From positions 1-64,000 of the forward strand of contig NZ_WKCB01000005.1 in assembly GCF_021606685.1 (NCBI RefSeq): a stretch of 64,000 bases of DNA, in the 5' to 3' direction. The translations under genes and the position numbers were made by a program. The notes below the pieces were generated by a model. That model had not been told where the DNA came from. It saw only the letters and a list, made by a program, of their open reading frames with translations, and searched no databases. The stretch is from Pseudomonas syringae. GTDB taxonomy: Bacteria > Pseudomonadota > Gammaproteobacteria > Pseudomonadales > Pseudomonadaceae. Below are positions 27,215 to 36,003 of this stretch, piece by piece; the stretch's first letter is position 1; each line of letters begins with the position of its first letter.

Positions 27215-28378
27215 TTACACGTAGAACGACTTCAACGGTGGGAAGCCATTGAACTCAACTGCGCTGTAGCTGGTGGTGTAGGCACCGGTCGACAGCCAGT
27301 ACAAACGATCACCGATCGCCAGGTTCAACGGCAGGCCGTACTTGTAGTTTTCGTACATGATATCGGCGCTGTCGCAGGTAGGACCGGCGATTACCACTTC
27401 TTCCATCTCGCCTTTCTTCTCGGTCCAGATCGGGAACTTGATGGCTTCGTCCATGGTTTCGATCAGGCCGGAGAATTTGCCCACATCCGTGTACACCCAA
27501 CGCTCAACGGCGGTACGCGATTTACGCGCCACCAGTACCACTTCACTGACCAGGATGCCGGCGTTGGCAATCAACGAACGGCCTGGTTCCAGGATGATTT
27601 CCGGCAGGTCGTCACCGAAATCTTCCTTGAGGAAGCGGATGATTTCTTCGGCGTAGGTTTCCAGGCTGTTGGTGCGGGTAATGTAGTTGGCCGGGAAGCC
27701 GCCGCCCATGTTGATCAGCTTGAGGTGGATGTTGTCTTCTTCTTTCAAGCGCTCGAAGATCACTTTGACCTTGGCGATCGCCGCGTCCCACACGCTGATG
27801 TCGCGCTGTTGCGAACCTACGTGGAACGAAATGCCGTACGGCACCAGGCCCAGGTCACGGGCAAGGATCAGCAGGTCCATGGCCATGTCGGTCTGGCAGC
27901 CGAATTTGCGCGACAGAGGCCAGTCAGCCGTGGTCGAGCCTTCGGTGAGGATGCGCACATAGACTTTCGAGCCCGGTGCGGCCTTGGCGATGTTACGCAG
28001 GTCGGCTTCGGAGTCGGTGGAGAACAGGCGCACACCCTTCTCGTAGAAGTAGCGGATGTCCTTGGATTTCTTGATGGTGTTGCCGTAGCTGATACGGTCG
28101 GCGCTGACGCCGCGGTCCATGACCTTGTCCAGCTCGTAGATCGAGGCGATGTCGAAGCTCGAGCCTTTGTCTTTCAACAGGTCGATGATCTCGACGGCCG
28201 GGTTGGCCTTGACCGCGTAATACACCTTGGCGAATTCGAAACCGGCGCGCAGGTCATCGTAGGCCTGGCTGATCATCGCGGTGTCGATCACCACGAACGG
28301 GGTTTCCTGTTTGTCGGCGAACGCCTTCATTTTGTCAAAGGTGGCGCGCGCGAAATAATCTTCGACGTTGATCGACAT
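27215..28378 (-). CDS. speC: Ornithine decarboxylase (fold type III, PLP-dependent)
   Basis: SpeC makes putrescine from ornithine. The 387-residue protein has the PLP lysine motif YYAVKANP, the phosphate-binding glycine motif (INMGGGFPANY), EPGRSLIANAG and the active-site cysteine motif GPTCDSAD, as in eukaryotic-type ODC and bacterial LdcA-like enzymes. AGGAG lies eight bases before the ATG at 28378; the frame continues 31 codons upstream through a terminator-like hairpin and is not coding there. It corresponds to PA4519 in my memory of PAO1. The leader is unusual and described separately. Confidence 0.95.
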   Translation of the reverse strand: MSINVEDYFARATFDKMKAFADKQETPFVVIDTAMISQAYDDLRAGFEFAKVYYAVKANPAVEIIDLLKDKGSSFDIASIYELDKVMDRGVSADRISYGNTIKKSKDIRYFYEKGVRLFSTDSEADLRNIAKAAPGSKVYVRILTEGSTTADWPLSRKFGCQTDMAMDLLILARDLGLVPYGISFHVGSQQRDISVWDAAIAKVKVIFERLKEEDNIHLKLINMGGGFPANYITRTNSLETYAEEIIRFLKEDFGDDLPEIILEPGRSLIANAGILVSEVVLVARKSRTAVERWVYTDVGKFSGLIETMDEAIKFPIWTEKKGEMEEVVIAGPTCDSADIMYENYKYGLPLNLAIGDRLYWLSTGAYTTSYSAVEFNGFPPLKSFYV

Positions 28379-28481
28379 GCTGGGAACTCCTAAGGGCAAA
28401 CTGAATTGATCAATGGGTGCAAATGAACGTCCTCCGTATCCCCACTTTGGTTCGCCTACTTCCCAAGGCATGTCGCCGAAA

Positions 28482-28516
28482 GCAAAAAGGCCACGGGATA
28501 AACTTCCCTTGGCCTT
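28482..28516 (-). terminator. Terminator-like hairpin 105 bp upstream of speC, on the speC strand
   Basis: On the minus strand AAGGCCA-A-GGGA...TCCC-G-TGGCCTT is followed by TTTTGC, a good intrinsic-terminator shape. It could end the osmoprotectant operon upstream, or attenuate speC if the promoter lies before it. The 28379-28855 interval otherwise holds only this hairpin and the REPIN. Confidence 0.7.
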
Positions 28517-28738
28517 GCTGTCTCGTCGTCAGTACTTGAGCCGGATGGATCGTTTCCAGCATGGACGTTCGGCGCGAACTTTAGGGCGTGAGGGGCTCGA
28601 GATCAACTAAAAATGTCGCGTTTTTGCACGCGTTCGTCGCGGGACCGCGTGCAGCTACTTATGTAACCGACAGGTGTGACGGATTGATGTTCCCCGGATG
28701 GGGCAATTTGAAGTGTTTCAGGCGCGGTGAAGATCCAA

Positions 28739-28829
28739 TGTGGGAGCGGGCTTGCTCGCGAATGCGGTGTATCAGCCAATGCATCCGGTGACTGACACGC
28801 CGCCTTCGCGAGCAAGCCCGCTCCCATAT
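28739..28829. repeat. REPIN, variant unit (gtgggagcgggcttgctcgcg)
   Basis: Opposed REP units with gagcgggcttgctcgcga and its complement flank a spacer. The consensus differs from the 'agggggcttgcccccgat' units elsewhere in the window, so it belongs to another REPIN subgroup. Confidence 0.88.
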
Positions 28830-28855
28830 TTTGATCCCAGGTGTGTCAGCTCAGA

Positions 28856-30013
28856 TCAGGCCAGGGCAGTCTCGGCAGGCGACACAATACTGGTCTTGCC
28901 CCCACGCGACTTACCAGAGCTCAGGTACTCGGCAATCGACTCCTGGGTTACTTCACCCAGGAACACCCGCTCCGCATCCATGACCGGCAACCACGAGCGG
29001 TTGAACTCGTACATGCGCGACAACAGGATGCGCAAGTGCTCGTCGTACGCCGCCGTGGCGTTGAACTCGCGCAGGTACTGGCCGCAGGTACCGGTCTGAC
29101 GGTGCAGGTCGCGACGTCGTACGTAACCCAGCGCCTTGTTCTCGGCGCACGTGACCACCACGTAGCGGCGGTCGGTTTCGTCCATCAGCTCCAGGGCATC
29201 GGCCACCGGGGTTTCCGGGCTTACCGACGGGGCGTTGTCCGCCGCGTCTTCGGCCTTCACCAGCAGCAGGCGCTTGAGGGTGCTGTCCTGGCCGACGAAA
29301 TTGCTGACGAACTCGTCAGCCGGATGCGCCAGCAGGGTGTCCGGGTGGTCGATCTGCAGCAGCTTGCCGGCACGGAAGATCGCGATCTTGTCGCCCAGCT
29401 TGATGGCTTCGTCGATGTCGTGGCTGACCATGATCACGGTCTTGTTCAGCGCGCGTTGCATCTCGAAGAATTCGTTCTGGATCATCTCGCGGTTGATCGG
29501 GTCGACCGCGCCGAACGGCTCGTCCATCAGCAGCAGCGGGGCGTCGGCCGCCAGCGCGCGGATCACGCCGATACGCTGTTGCTGGCCGCCCGACAGCTCG
29601 CGCGGGTAGCGATGCAGGTACTGCTTGGGTTCCAGCTTGATCATGCTCATCAACTCGCGGGCGCGGTCGTGGCATTTCTGTTTGTCCCAGCCGAGCAGCT
29701 TGGGCACGACCACGATGTTTTCCTCGATGGTCATGTTGGGGAACAGGCCGATCTGCTGGATCACATAGCCGATGTTGCGACGCAGGGTCACTTCATCGAG
29801 GTCGGTGGTGTCTTCGCCATTGATCAGGATCTTGCCCGAGCTGGGCTTGATCAGGCGGTTGATCATTTTCAGCGTGGTGCTTTTGCCGCAGCCCGAAGGG
29901 CCGAGGAACACACAAATCTCGCCTTCATTGACGGTCAGGCTTACATCGTTAACGGCAGTGATAGTCTTGCCGTTGCTTTGGAAGGTCTTGGACAGGTTTT
30001 GAAGTTCGATCAT
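28856..30013 (-). CDS. Osmoprotectant (betaine/choline/carnitine) ABC transporter ATP-binding protein with CBS pair
   Basis: A 385-residue ATPase of the ProV/OpuCA/OsmV type. It has Walker A GPSGCGKST at about 38, the signature ELSGGQQQR, Walker B LLLMDEPF and the H-loop MVSHDIDEA. A C-terminal CBS-domain pair (about 255-370) is usual for ionic-strength-sensing osmolyte importers. The start MIELQNLSKTF at 30013 overlaps the end of the upstream permease gene (ATGA). It is last in the operon permease-binding protein-permease-ATPase. The exact substrate among betaine, choline and carnitine is not clear. Confidence 0.92.
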   Translation of the reverse strand: MIELQNLSKTFQSNGKTITAVNDVSLTVNEGEICVFLGPSGCGKSTTLKMINRLIKPSSGKILINGEDTTDLDEVTLRRNIGYVIQQIGLFPNMTIEENIVVVPKLLGWDKQKCHDRARELMSMIKLEPKQYLHRYPRELSGGQQQRIGVIRALAADAPLLLMDEPFGAVDPINREMIQNEFFEMQRALNKTVIMVSHDIDEAIKLGDKIAIFRAGKLLQIDHPDTLLAHPADEFVSNFVGQDSTLKRLLLVKAEDAADNAPSVSPETPVADALELMDETDRRYVVVTCAENKALGYVRRRDLHRQTGTCGQYLREFNATAAYDEHLRILLSRMYEFNRSWLPVMDAERVFLGEVTQESIAEYLSSGKSRGGKTSIVSPAETALA

Positions 30014-30663
30014 TTGAGCAATCCTTTTGGAGTCAGCGAGCGTTGCAGCCATTGCAGAAGCAGGTCGGCGAAGATGGCCAGGAGACTGACCAGCACGGCG
30101 CCGACGATCAGCATCGACATGTCGCTGCGGCTGATGGAAGCCAGAATAAGTACACCCAGGCCACCGGCACCGATGGTGGCGGCGATGGTCATCACGCCGA
30201 TATTCATCACCACGGCGGTGCGCACACCGGCGAGGATCACCGGCACGGCAATGGGCAGTTCGACCATGCGCAGGCGCTGGCCGAAGGTCATGCCGATGCC
30301 CTTGGCGGCTTCGCGAATGCCCGGCTCGACGCCGGTGAGGGCGAGGTAGGTGTTACGCATGATCGGCAGCAGGGAGTAGAGGAACACGGCAGTGATCGCC
30401 GGCATCGGTCCCAGGCCCTGGCCGAATTTGGAGTAGAACGGCAGCAGCAGGCCGAACAGCGCGATGGACGGCACGGTCAGCAGCACCGTGGCGCTGGCCT
30501 GCAGCGGGCCGGCCAGGGTCGGGAAGCGGGTCATCAGCACGCCCAGGGGCACGCCGACGACAATCGCCAGGACCACGGCGATGCCGACCAGGGTGATGTG
30601 CTGCAAGGTCAGGTGCAGGACTTGGGCCCAATCAAGATGGGAAAAGGCGTTCAGGAATTCCAT
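30010..30663 (-). CDS. Osmoprotectant ABC transporter permease (OpuCB/OsmY-type)
   Basis: A 217-residue inner-membrane permease with about six helices and the EAA loop (GIREAAKGIGMTFGQRLRMVELPIAVPVILAG). It pairs with the second permease at 31591-32307 to form the channel of the osmolyte importer. It lies 11 bp after the binding-protein gene and overlaps the ATPase gene by four bases. Confidence 0.92.
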   Translation of the reverse strand: MEFLNAFSHLDWAQVLHLTLQHITLVGIAVVLAIVVGVPLGVLMTRFPTLAGPLQASATVLLTVPSIALFGLLLPFYSKFGQGLGPMPAITAVFLYSLLPIMRNTYLALTGVEPGIREAAKGIGMTFGQRLRMVELPIAVPVILAGVRTAVVMNIGVMTIAATIGAGGLGVLILASISRSDMSMLIVGAVLVSLLAIFADLLLQWLQRSLTPKGLLK

Positions 30664-30674
30664 GTCTTCTCCTC

Positions 30675-31571
30675 TTATTGATTGATGGGATGTTGGCGCA
30701 GGAAATCGGCGGCAACAGCGGACGGGCTTTCATGATCGACGTCGACGCGCGCATTCAGCTGGCGCATGGTTTCGTCGTCGAACAGATCGGCCAGCGGCTT
30801 GAGCTCGGCAGCCAGTTGCGGGTGCTTGTCGAGGTATTCCTGACGCACCACCGGCGCGGCGGTGTAGTCCGGGAAGTAGTGCATGTCGTCTGCCAGCAGC
30901 TTCAATTTGAAGGCGTTCAGGCGACCGTCGGTGGTGTAGACCAAACCGGCAAACACCTGGCCATTACGCAGGGCGGTGTAGACCAGGCCTGCGTCCATTT
31001 GCCGGGTGTTTTTGCGGGTCAGGTTCATGTCATACAGCTTGACCATGCCGGCCAGGCCGTCGGAGCGGTTGGCGAACTCGGTGTCCAGGGCCACCAGGCG
31101 GTGTTCCTTGGTGTCTTGCGCCATGGCTTTGGTGAGGTCGCTGATGGTGTTGATCTCGGGGTGTTCCTCGGCGACTTTTTCCGGCAACGCCAGGGCGTAG
31201 GTGTTGCTGAAGTGCGACGGCGAGAGCCAGACCAGGCCTTTTTTCGCGTCGAGTTCTTTAACTCGTGCGTAGGACTGTTCGCTGTCGAGTTTCTCGTCGA
31301 TGTGGTTGTAGGCCACCAGCGACACGCCGGTGTATTCCCAGATCAGGTCCAGTTGCCCGCTTTCCTGGGCACTGCGCGCCAGGTTGCTGCCCAGGCCGCC
31401 GGTCACCTGGGTGTCGTACCCCTTGGTGCGCAAGTACTGGGAGGTGATTTCGGCGAGCAGGGTCTGTTCGGTGAACACCCGGGCGCCGATGCGGATTACA
31501 GGTTTTTCAGCGGCTTGCGCAATGCCTGCAAACAGCAGGACGCAGCTCAATATCAAGGTCAGTTTTTTCAT
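30675..31571 (-). CDS. Osmoprotectant ABC transporter substrate-binding protein (OpuCC/OsmX-type)
   Basis: A 298-residue periplasmic binding protein with a signal peptide ending AGIAQA/AEK. The mature part begins with the OpuAC-family stretch PVIRIGARVFTEQTLLAEI, followed by TGGLGSNLARSAQESGQLDLIWEYTGVSL. It captures quaternary-ammonium osmolytes for the flanking permeases. It sits in the middle of the four-gene operon, with spacers of 19 and 11 bp to its neighbours. Confidence 0.92.
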   Translation of the reverse strand: MKKLTLILSCVLLFAGIAQAAEKPVIRIGARVFTEQTLLAEITSQYLRTKGYDTQVTGGLGSNLARSAQESGQLDLIWEYTGVSLVAYNHIDEKLDSEQSYARVKELDAKKGLVWLSPSHFSNTYALALPEKVAEEHPEINTISDLTKAMAQDTKEHRLVALDTEFANRSDGLAGMVKLYDMNLTRKNTRQMDAGLVYTALRNGQVFAGLVYTTDGRLNAFKLKLLADDMHYFPDYTAAPVVRQEYLDKHPQLAAELKPLADLFDDETMRQLNARVDVDHESPSAVAADFLRQHPINQ

Positions 31572-31590
31572 GTCGTTTCCTTTGCCAAGC

Positions 31591-32307
31591 CTAAGACGGA
31601 CGCAACCCGCGTTCCAGCCAGAGGCGGCTGGCCATGGTCACCAGACCGTCGAGCAGCAACGCCAGCAGCGCGGTGCACGCGGCGCCCAGCAACAGTTGCG
31701 GCTGATTGTTCAGGGCGATACCGGGGAAGATCAGGCTGCCCAGGCTGTTGGCACCAATCAGGAACGCCAGCGGGGCAGTACCCACGTTGATCGCCAGGGC
31801 CACACGCACGCCGCCGATGATGATCGGCACGGCGTTGGGCAATTCCACACGAAACAGCACCTGGCGCGGCGTCATGCCGATACCGGTGGCGGCTTCCTTG
31901 AGCGAGCCTTGAACGTTTTTCAGGCCTTCGTAGGTGTTGCGCACGATAGGCAGGAGGGAGGCGAGGAACAGCGCGAAGATGGCCGGGCCGCTGCCGATGC
32001 CGAGGACGCCGAGGGCGATGGCCAGTACGGCCAGGGGCGGGACGGTGTTGCCGATGTTGAAGATCTGCATGAAGCGTTCTGCGCGCCCGACCATGTTCGG
32101 TCGACTGAGCAGGATACCGGCGGGGATGCCCACAATCAGGGCCGCCAGCATGGAGACTAGAACAAGGATCAAATGAGCTTGCAGGTAAAACAACAAATCG
32201 TCGCGGTACAGTTCGATCGTGTTGATGCCGATCCAGTGGACCAGCAGGGCCAGGAGAGCGACGACAACCACTCCTCCTATCAGCCCTTTGCCATAGCGAA
32301 TAGCCAC
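31591..32307 (-). CDS. Osmoprotectant ABC transporter permease (OpuCD/OsmW-type)
   Basis: A 238-residue permease with an N-terminal extra helix (GLIGGVVVVALLALLVHWIG) and the EAA loop (GSLKEAATGIGMTPRQVLFRVELPNAVPIIIGG). A GTG start at 32307 is preferred because AAGGAG lies eight bases upstream; an ATG at 32343 has no ribosome site. It is the first gene of the operon; the promoter should lie in 32308-32638. Confidence 0.9.
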   Translation of the reverse strand: MAIRYGKGLIGGVVVVALLALLVHWIGINTIELYRDDLLFYLQAHLILVLVSMLAALIVGIPAGILLSRPNMVGRAERFMQIFNIGNTVPPLAVLAIALGVLGIGSGPAIFALFLASLLPIVRNTYEGLKNVQGSLKEAATGIGMTPRQVLFRVELPNAVPIIIGGVRVALAINVGTAPLAFLIGANSLGSLIFPGIALNNQPQLLLGAACTALLALLLDGLVTMASRLWLERGLRPS

Positions 32308-32638
32308 AGGCGGACTCCTTTTTTCTTTTGTCGGCGAACACATTTCCGAGCGGCAATGCCATTCCTGGCTGTCGGCGAATGTGTTCGCGAAAAGCAGCTC
32401 GCCGATACTGGCAATGCAGTATGCGATCGAGCCATGAGCGCAGCCTCGTCAGGCTAACTTGCTGATTTATCAGCCCCTGTTCCGAGTGCGGTAGCAGGGG
32501 AGTGGACGTCTCTACCTTTTAAAAGGTTCCACACTTGGCAGCATTTAGCCACCCCCAATGGGGTGAACGGTGGTCCGGCCCCCTGGGTTTGCGCTATACT
32601 CGCCGCCCTTTTTTGACTCACCTGCCAGGCGATTTCCC
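32308..32638. promoter_or_regulatory. Divergent promoter region of the osmoprotectant operon and prfC
   Basis: No gene was found here. It holds an inverted repeat, cgaacacatt (32335-32344) and aatgtgttcg (32378-32387), each half preceded by gtcgg-type bases; a CCCCTG...CAGGGG hairpin near 32475-32501; and a tatact -10-like box (32595-32600) about 40 bp before prfC. Confidence 0.5.
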
Positions 32639-34222
32639 ATGACCCACCAGGCCGCCGAAGTCGCGAAACGCCGCACTTTCGCCATTATTTCCCACCCCGA
32701 TGCCGGTAAAACCACCATCACCGAGAAGCTCCTGCTGATGGGCAAGGCAATCGCGGTGGCCGGCACGGTGAAATCGCGCAAATCCGACCGCCATGCGACA
32801 TCCGACTGGATGGAGATGGAGAAGCAACGGGGTATTTCCATTACCACGTCGGTCATGCAGTTCCCGTATCGCGACCACATGGTCAACCTGCTCGACACCC
32901 CGGGCCACGAAGACTTCTCCGAAGACACCTACCGCACCCTGACTGCGGTGGACTCGGCCTTGATGGTCCTCGACGGCGGTAAAGGCGTTGAGCCGCGTAC
33001 CATCGCGTTGATGGACGTGTGCCGCCTGCGTGACACGCCGATCGTCAGCTTTATCAACAAACTCGACCGCGATATCCGCGACCCGATCGAGTTGCTGGAT
33101 GAAATCGAAGCGGTCCTCAAGATCAAGGCTGCGCCGATCACCTGGCCGATCGGTTGCTACCGCGACTTCAAGGGCGTGTACCACCTGGCTGACGACTACA
33201 TCATTGTCTACACCGCCGGCCATGGTCACGAACGTACCGATGTGAAAATCATCGAGAAGCTCGACTCCGACGAAGCCCGCGCCCACCTGGGTGACGAGTA
33301 CGACCGCTTTGTCGACCAGCTGGAACTGGTGCAGGGCGCTTGCCATGAATTCAACCAGCAAGAGTTCCTCGATGGCCAACTGACCCCGGTGTTCTTCGGC
33401 ACCGCCCTGGGCAACTTCGGCGTCGACCACGTGCTCGACGCCGTGGTGGATTGGGCGCCGCGCCCACTGCCGCGCGTGGCCAACGAGCGCACCGTGGAGC
33501 CGGTGGAAGAGAAATTCTCGGGTTTCGTGTTCAAGATCCAGGCGAACATGGACCCCAAGCACCGCGACCGCATCGCCTTTATGCGCATCTGCTCCGGCAA
33601 GTACGAAAAAGGCATGAAGATGCGCCACGTGCGCACCGGCAAGGACCTGCGCATCGGCGACGCGCTGACGTTCTTCTCCTCCGAGCGTGAACAGCTCGAA
33701 GAAGCCTTTGCCGGCGACATCATCGGTTTGCACAACCACGGCACTATCCAGATCGGTGACACCTTCACGGAAGGCGAAGTGCTGGGCTTCACCGGTATCC
33801 CACACTTTGCGCCGGAGCTGTTCCGTCGGGTGCGCCTGCGTGACCCGCTCAAGTCCAAGCAACTGCGCCAGGGTTTGCAGCAGTTGGCGGAAGAGGGCGC
33901 CACCCAGGTGTTCTTCCCGGAGCGCAGCAACGACATCATCCTCGGCGCCGTCGGTGTGCTGCAGTTCGATGTGGTGGCCAGCCGCCTGAAAGAGGAATAC
34001 AAGGTGGAATGCTCCTACGAGCCGATTACCGTGTATTCCGCGCGCTGGATTGACTGCAGCGATAAGAAGAAGCTCGAAGAGTTCTCCAACAAGGCCGTAG
34101 AAAACCTGGCGGTCGATGGCGGTGGGCATTTGACTTACCTGGCGCCGACGCGGGTTAACCTGGCGTTGATGGAAGAGCGGTGGCCGGATGTGAAATTCCG
34201 TGCGACCCGCGAGCATCATTAA
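32639..34222 (+). CDS. prfC: Peptide chain release factor 3 (GTPase)
   Basis: RF3 is the GTPase that recycles RF1 and RF2 from the ribosome after termination. The 527-residue protein has the G1 loop SHPDAGKTT, the switch region [10 protein letters not shown]3 [12 protein letters not shown] and G4 NKLDR, then the translation-factor beta barrel and the C-terminal RF3 domain ([17 protein letters not shown]). The ATG at 32639 begins the conserved [19 protein letters not shown]; a 23-codon upstream extension is not conserved. Standard length. Confidence 0.97.
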   Translation: MTHQAAEVAKRRTFAIISHPDAGKTTITEKLLLMGKAIAVAGTVKSRKSDRHATSDWMEMEKQRGISITTSVMQFPYRDHMVNLLDTPGHEDFSEDTYRTLTAVDSALMVLDGGKGVEPRTIALMDVCRLRDTPIVSFINKLDRDIRDPIELLDEIEAVLKIKAAPITWPIGCYRDFKGVYHLADDYIIVYTAGHGHERTDVKIIEKLDSDEARAHLGDEYDRFVDQLELVQGACHEFNQQEFLDGQLTPVFFGTALGNFGVDHVLDAVVDWAPRPLPRVANERTVEPVEEKFSGFVFKIQANMDPKHRDRIAFMRICSGKYEKGMKMRHVRTGKDLRIGDALTFFSSEREQLEEAFAGDIIGLHNHGTIQIGDTFTEGEVLGFTGIPHFAPELFRRVRLRDPLKSKQLRQGLQQLAEEGATQVFFPERSNDIILGAVGVLQFDVVASRLKEEYKVECSYEPITVYSARWIDCSDKKKLEEFSNKAVENLAVDGGGHLTYLAPTRVNLALMEERWPDVKFRATREHH

Positions 34223-34476
34223 GGTTTGGGGGTATATCCGTTATTTGGGTAACGGCGGCCTATGGTTCCGCTCTTACAGCGGGTCACTTTTGGAAAGGCC
34301 CAAAAGTAACCAAAAGGCCTTCGCCCCACCACTCGGCACCTCGCCTAGGCTCGGTGTGCCCGCCCGCAGGTCTTGGAGCGTGCGGCCAGCGTAGTTGACA
34401 GGGCGCCTCAGATCAAAAGCCAAAGCGCGGCGGCCTGTTAGCCGACCGGTCTTGCGTGTTGGAACTCAATTAAAAA

Positions 34477-34565
34477 TGTGGGAGGGGGCTTGCCCCCGAT
34501 GGCAGTGGGTCAGCTACAGATTTATCAGCTGACACACCCTCATCGGGGGCAAGCCCCCTCCCACA
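34477..34565. repeat. REPIN (first copy in the element)
   Basis: Opposed gtgggagggggcttgccccc units around a short spacer; nearly identical in layout to the copy at 34740. Confidence 0.9.
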
Positions 34566-34739
34566 TTTGGATCTCCATGTATCAGGGGTATATCAACCTT
34601 CTGTTGATCTGGCCCTTGGATCCTTTGCGCTGACAAGCCTGCGTTCGGCCAGCGTGATTGACGGGGCGCCTGAGATCAAAAGCCGGAGCGCGGCGGCCTT
34701 CGAGCCGACCGGAGTTGCGTGTTGGAACTCAATTAAAAA

Positions 34740-34828
34740 TGTGGGAGGGGGCTTGCTCCCGATGGCAGTGGGTCAGCTACAGATTTATCAGCTGACACAC
34801 CCTCATCGGGAGCAAGCCCCCTCCCACA
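34740..34828. repeat. REPIN (second copy in the element)
   Basis: Opposed gtgggagggggcttgctccc units; it shares the spacer sequence with the copy at 34477, so the two arose by local duplication. Confidence 0.9.
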
Positions 34829-35292
34829 TTTGACCGAGTGAGGCTTCAACGATCCGGCCGGCTGCCAGGCCGCCTTGCTTTGTTTTTGATCTGGCCCTTA
34901 CATCCTTTGCGCTGACGAAGTCAGCGGTCTTTTGATCTGCGCTTTTGATCGTGATCTTGATCTGAGGCGCCCCATAAAAACACGCTGGCCGCACGCAGGC
35001 TTGAATCCGTAGGCAACCCGGCAGGACGCCGGGTTAGCCGCGCTGGGCCATGGATGGCCCATCGCGGCGGCCCACGGATTCAAGTCTGCGTGCGGGCACA
35101 CCGAGCCCAGGCGAGGTGCCGAGTGTTGGGGCAAGAGCGTTTTGGTTACTTTTGCGCTTTTCAAAAGTGACCCGCTGTAAGAGCGGAACCAATATCCGCC
35201 ATAACTACAACAACGGATATACACCCAAACACTGGCAAGAACCCCACATACGGTCTAGCGTTTCCCCACTCCCTACCAAAAAGGAAACCCTA

Positions 35293-35538
35293 GTGCGCCG
35301 CGCTAAACTCATCCTCCACCTGGCCCTGCTCGCCACCTTCGCGCTGCCCATCCCCCTGGCCGTAGCAGGCGCCGGAACTCCCCAGTGGAAAGACACCGGC
35401 CCGGTCACCAAGAAAAAGCAGAACGAGGTCAACTCCGGCAGTTGGCAACCCCAAGCCCAGCCTGCCCCCAAGGAAGATGCGGAAAACCCCTACAACGAAG
35501 GTGAAGACAGCGAAACCTACGACGACGGCGACACCTGA
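35293..35538 (+). CDS. Small exported acidic protein, family not recognised (81 aa)
   Basis: A GTG at 35293 behind AAGGAAACC gives an 81-residue product. A signal peptide (VRRAKLILHLALLATFALPIPLAVA/GAG) is followed by a short Lys-containing stretch and an acidic C-terminus (EDAENPYNEGEDSETYDDGDT). The frame is open further upstream, but that part is the right end of the repeat element and has no ribosome site. The partner gene 83 bp downstream encodes another signal-peptide-plus-acidic-tail protein, so the two may act together. No domain recognised; a secreted cation-binding role is only a guess. Confidence 0.62.
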   Translation: MRRAKLILHLALLATFALPIPLAVAGAGTPQWKDTGPVTKKKQNEVNSGSWQPQAQPAPKEDAENPYNEGEDSETYDDGDT

Positions 35539-35621
35539 GCCCTGGCGCAAACCCCGCATCGGGGCTAGCGTCAACGCTGGCGGCGGTACGTCACTGCCGA
35601 GCTGACTGGACGGAATCAACC

Positions 35622-35885
35622 ATGAGTATTTTTCAACGAGTCGTGCTGTTGATAAAAGTGCTGGTGCTGTTGTCGTTGGGGATGTCGCCGGCCTGGGCCT
35701 ATAACCCGGTGCACAGTGGTGCCGCGCTGTCGGCGGTGCACAGTTCGCAGGATCTGCAACTGGCCAAGTCCGAGGCCGAACCCGGTGACCAGGACCAGGG
35801 CGGCAGCAGTGACGATGACGACGCCACCACCAACGAGCCGGACAGCGATGACCCGGACGACGATGACGGCGACAGCCAGACATAG
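35622..35885 (+). CDS. Small exported Asp-rich protein, family not recognised (87 aa)
   Basis: The 87-residue product begins MSIFQRVVLLIKVLVLLSLGMSPAWA with a clear signal peptide (cleavage after AWA). A short Ser/Leu region follows, and then a C-terminal half dominated by Asp, Glu and Ser (DDDDATTNEPDSDDPDDDDG). The frame has ordinary GC-rich codon use. It is the second of two tandem small exported acidic proteins and ends about 75 bp before a terminator. It cannot be assigned to a known family from the sequence alone. Confidence 0.68.
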   Translation: MSIFQRVVLLIKVLVLLSLGMSPAWAYNPVHSGAALSAVHSSQDLQLAKSEAEPGDQDQGGSSDDDDATTNEPDSDDPDDDDGDSQT

Positions 35886-35960
35886 GCAGTCGCCAAAAAA
35901 AAGCCCCGCCTGACAGGCTGATGCGCAACCTGACGGGAAGGGCTGTGTAACGCGGTGTAT

Positions 35961-35989
35961 GCCCTGGACTTATCCCCAGGGCATTTTTT
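35961..35989 (+). terminator. Intrinsic terminator after the small acidic genes
   Basis: GCCCTGG-acttatcc-CCAGGGC followed by ATTTTTT. It lies between the convergent acidic-protein gene and dppF. Confidence 0.85.
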
Positions 35990-36003
35990 ATGGGTACAAC
36001 GCC

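Larger units (their letters stand above)
34387..34832 (+). repeat. Tandem duplication of a module of about 180 bp carrying a REPIN
   Basis: The stretch from gacagggcgcctcagatcaa through cttgcgtgttggaactcaat to the REPIN end (about 34397-34570) recurs 262 bp later (about 34660-34832) with few changes, including the same REPIN spacer (ggtcagctacagatttatca). Confidence 0.82.
34232..35222. repeat. Non-coding element of about 1 kb with long imperfect inverted ends
   Basis: The left end starts gtatatccgtta and contains ggttccgctcttacagcggg, tcacttttgg and actcggcacctcgcc. The right end, reversed, starts gtatatccgttg and carries the same landmarks in the same order over about 130-150 bp. Between them are two REPINs and further inverted or direct pieces. 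No reading frame in it resembles a protein. It looks like a composite or a non-autonomous mobile element between prfC and the next gene. Confidence 0.7.

Noticed and set aside
28588..28835. Short open frames across the variant REPIN
   Set aside because: They run through palindromic repeat DNA on both strands and lack ribosome sites.
34477..34828. The repeated units as a CRISPR array
   Set aside because: Only two copies, internally palindromic over about 90 bp and of REPIN sequence; no short direct repeats with unique spacers and no cas genes in the window.
35050..35292. Upstream extension of the first small acidic protein into the repeat element
   Set aside because: It would encode repeat DNA ahead of an internal signal peptide; the GTG at 35293 with AAGGAAACC is the credible start.
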